Source of the DNA: Prevotellaceae bacterium
Lineage (GTDB): Bacteria > Bacteroidota > Bacteroidia > Bacteroidales > UBA932
DNA: 7,324 nt
Reading direction: 5' to 3'
NCBI GenBank assembly: GCA_031279735.1
Contig: JAITHX010000063.1
Span: 1 to 7,324, forward strand
Part shown: positions 5,280 through 7,324 of the stretch, piece by piece
How the letters are laid out: each line of letters opens with the position of its first letter
How positions within the stretch are numbered: the stretch's first letter is position 1
Notes under the pieces: generated by a model
Told to the model about the DNA's origin: nothing
What the model saw: the letters and a program-made list of their open reading frames with translations, nothing else
The model's database searches: none
Translations under genes and position numbers: made by a program

Positions 5280-7324
5280 ATGGATAACTACAATATATTC
5301 GGCGTAAGGCATCTTTCGCCCGGAGCCTCTTATCACTTGACCCGCTATCTCGACGAACTGAAACCCTCGTGCGTCCTGATTGAAGGTCCTTCGGACGCCA
5401 CTCCGCTGATGCGCGACATGGCGGGAAAAGGCGTCCGCCCGCCCGTCGCCCTGCTTGCCTACACCACGACGCTCCCGATTGAAACCGCGCTTTATCCCTT
5501 CGCTTCGTATTCGCCCGAATACCAAGCCATCCTTTGGGCAATACGACGAAAAGCCGAGTTGCGTTTCATCGACCTGCCCGCCGACATTCTGCTCAATCTC
5601 CATCGGGAAAAGCGCGAGAACGGCGAAAAGCGCGAAAAGCGCGAGAATAGGGAAGAACGCTCTCTCGCCGACGAGTGCCACCGCTTTCATAACGAACTCT
5701 ACGACAAACTCGCCCGACATTACGACGAGGATGATTACGAAAGTTTCTGGGAACGGAACTTCGAGCATAATCTCAACGAAGGCAGTTTCCGCGAAGGACT
5801 GAGCCTGCAGTCGGCGCAAATCCGCGAACTTGTCGAGGACAGGGAACGCGAAGCCGCCCCGCGCAGCTTCTCCCGCAACCGGGTGCGCGAGGCGTACATG
5901 CGGAGGGAAATCCGGCGCGCCGTTGCCGACGGGTTCAGCGCCGAACGAATCGCGGTTGTAGTCGGAGCGTATCATGTGTCGGGAATGTCCGAAGAACTTC
6001 CGCCCATGTCCGACGGGGAATTGAAGTCCCTCCCGCGCACCGTCGCGCAAATGACCCTGATGCCTTATTCGTACTTTCGCCTCAGCAGTCGCACGGGTTA
6101 CGGAGCAGGAAACCGCGCGCCGCACTATTTCGAGCTGATGTGGGAGGCGATGCGCGACGGCAAACCGAACGAACTGTCGTCGATCTACATGTCGCGAATA
6201 GCCCGCGAACTCAGGGAAAAAGGCGACAACGCCTCCGCCGCGAACACCATAGAAGCCGTCAGACTCGCCGATTCGCTGACCTCGCTGCGACAGGGCGCCC
6301 GTCCCGTGCTCGCGGACTTGCACGACGCCGTTGTCACCTGTTTCGGAGGAGGCGACATCGCGCCCGTAGCCGAAGCCATCAACAGGGTGGACATAGGCAC
6401 AGCCATCGGCAAACTTCCCGAAGGCGTGAGCCAGACCCCCGTGCAGGAAGACCTGAATCAGGAACTGAAACGGCTCAAACTGACGAACTACAAACAAACC
6501 GTCGCGCAGGAATTGAGTCTCGACCTGCGCGAAAACCTGAAAGTCAAAAGTCGCGAGGCGGCGTTCATCGACCTGAACCGCTCCACCTTTCTGCACCGTC
6601 TGAAAGCGCTGAACATACATTTCGCCGCGCCCGTGTCCGTGTCGCAGGACAGCGCCACGTGGTCCGAAAAATGGGTGCTTCGCTGGACGCCCGAAGTGGA
6701 AATAGAAACGGTGGAAGCCAACCTCAAGGGCGAAACCCTCGAAATAGCCGCCGCCTACGAGTTGCGCGAACGGCTGAACGACTGCACCGGCGTTTCGCTC
6801 GCCGCCCGGATTATCCGTCAGGCTTGCGAATGTAACCTGGCGAACATGTTCGACAACGCGCTGAGCATCCTGCAACGACTTCTGGTCGATTCGAACGACT
6901 TCAGGGAAACAGCCGCCGCCGCCCGCGAACTCTCGGTGCTGATACAGTACGGCAGTCTGCGCCGATTCAACCTCGAATCGCTGACCCCCATCCTCCAACA
7001 GCTGTTTCTCCGCTCCTCGCTGCTGCTGGTCGGCGCCGCCTCGTGCGACGACAAAGCCGCCGCCGACATCGCCGCCGCCATCAACCTCATGGAAATAATC
7101 TCGCAGGAACAGTACGAAACGGTGGACACGGACGCATGGCAAACGGAATTGAACCGGCTTGCGCGCCGCGACGATTTGAACGCGAAGCTGTCGGGCGCGG
7201 CTTTCGCCATCCTGCTGGAACACGATCTGGTGTCGGAGGACGATTGCGCGCGGGAAGTCTCGCGCCGACTGTCGCCCGGAGTGCCAGCCGACTTGGGGGC
7301 AGGATGGTTCGAGGGACTTTCGGG
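5280..7324 (+). CDS. DUF5682-family protein (YehM-like), partial, runs off the right edge
   Basis: An uninterrupted frame of 681 codons runs from the ATG at 5280 to the window end with no stop, so the C-terminus is missing; family members are usually somewhat longer than this. The N-terminus carries the DUF5682 signatures: FGVRHLSPGA (7-16), VLIEGPSDA (32-40), RPPVALLAY, YPFASYSPEYQAILWA, then RFIDLPAD, and later VVVGAYHVSGM (226-236). The His11, Glu35 and GAYH (229-232) motifs resemble those of the TraB/TIKI/EreA-like fold, which suggests, without proving, a hydrolase-like N-terminal domain. The rest is mostly helical and rich in Ala, Leu, Arg and Glu. Family members are normally encoded next to the YehL-like ATPase with VWA and SWIM genes; the function is unknown. 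Here the ATPase lies 3.7 kb upstream. No Shine-Dalgarno sequence precedes the start. A 672-codon antisense frame over 5205-7223 is a composition artefact. Confidence 0.88.
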   Translation, partial: MDNYNIFGVRHLSPGASYHLTRYLDELKPSCVLIEGPSDATPLMRDMAGKGVRPPVALLAYTTTLPIETALYPFASYSPEYQAILWAIRRKAELRFIDLPADILLNLHREKRENGEKREKRENREERSLADECHRFHNELYDKLARHYDEDDYESFWERNFEHNLNEGSFREGLSLQSAQIRELVEDREREAAPRSFSRNRVREAYMRREIRRAVADGFSAERIAVVVGAYHVSGMSEELPPMSDGELKSLPRTVAQMTLMPYSYFRLSSRTGYGAGNRAPHYFELMWEAMRDGKPNELSSIYMSRIARELREKGDNASAANTIEAVRLADSLTSLRQGARPVLADLHDAVVTCFGGGDIAPVAEAINRVDIGTAIGKLPEGVSQTPVQEDLNQELKRLKLTNYKQTVAQELSLDLRENLKVKSREAAFIDLNRSTFLHRLKALNIHFAAPVSVSQDSATWSEKWVLRWTPEVEIETVEANLKGETLEIAAAYELRERLNDCTGVSLAARIIRQACECNLANMFDNALSILQRLLVDSNDFRETAAAARELSVLIQYGSLRRFNLESLTPILQQLFLRSSLLLVGAASCDDKAAADIAAAINLMEIISQEQYETVDTDAWQTELNRLARRDDLNAKLSGAAFAILLEHDLVSEDDCAREVSRRLSPGVPADLGAGWFEGLS
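5604..5660 (+). repeat. Short imperfect tandem repeat encoding a Lys/Arg/Glu-rich linker
   Basis: Inside the DUF5682 gene, imperfect copies of a unit close to gaaaagcgcgagaa follow one another in frame and encode residues 109-127, REKRENGEKREKRENREER. The segment directly follows the conserved RFIDLPAD motif and is highly charged, so it probably forms a charged helix or flexible loop. Replication slippage could change its length without breaking the frame. Confidence 0.6.

Noticed and set aside
6140..6835. 231-codon plus-strand frame within the DUF5682 gene
   Set aside because: It is very rich in Arg and Ser and overlaps the conserved frame that is open throughout; it is a shifted-frame shadow.
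5205..7223. 672-codon open frame on the minus strand opposite the DUF5682 gene
   Set aside because: The plus strand has a recognised DUF5682 reading frame over the same bases. The antisense product is low in family-like motifs and rich in Gly, Arg, Val and Phe, as expected from the mirror of GC-rich codons.

Overview
The window reads as a stretch of a Bacteroidota (probably Bacteroidales-type) chromosome. The grounds are a TonB-dependent receptor placed directly before pnuC and a nadR-like gene (a typical Bacteroidota vitamin-uptake layout), start codons with no convincing Shine-Dalgarno sequence, and one candidate promoter of the TTTG / TAnnTTTG type. This assignment is inference from gene style, not from a marker gene. 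All six genes lie on the + strand and pack tightly: 69-440, 441-1544, 1566-3587, 3584-4216, 4209-5219 and 5280 to beyond the right edge. No gap exceeds about 70 bases.

Left part (1-1544): a HicB-type antitoxin-like gene with a C-terminal ribbon-helix-helix segment. Its stop codon directly abuts the start of a MoxR-type AAA+ ATPase of the YehL-like subgroup. No HicA toxin can be recognised in the 68 bases upstream.

Middle part (1566-5219): a compact three-gene nicotinamide riboside (NR) salvage cassette: an outer-membrane TonB-dependent receptor, the inner-membrane PnuC transporter, and a bifunctional NadR (NMN adenylyltransferase plus NR kinase) without the HTH repressor domain of enterobacterial NadR. 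Together they would carry NR across both membranes, trap it as NMN and turn it into NAD+. The genes overlap by 4 and 8 bases, which suggests translational coupling.

Right part (5280-7324): the first 681 codons of a DUF5682 (YehM-like) protein, cut by the window edge. Its N-terminal part carries motifs that resemble the TraB/TIKI/EreA-like fold. From family knowledge, the YehL-like ATPase and the DUF5682 protein usually sit side by side, in a poorly characterised operon that also has VWA and SWIM zinc-finger genes (yehLMPQ in E. coli). Here that pair is split by the whole NR cassette. Sampled lines of the ATPase and DUF5682 genes are near 60% GC, while sampled lines of the NR cassette and the hicB-like gene are clearly lower. 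The most notable point of the window is therefore an uncharacterised MoxR/DUF5682 system with an NAD-precursor salvage cassette embedded in it and a HicB-like gene at its head.
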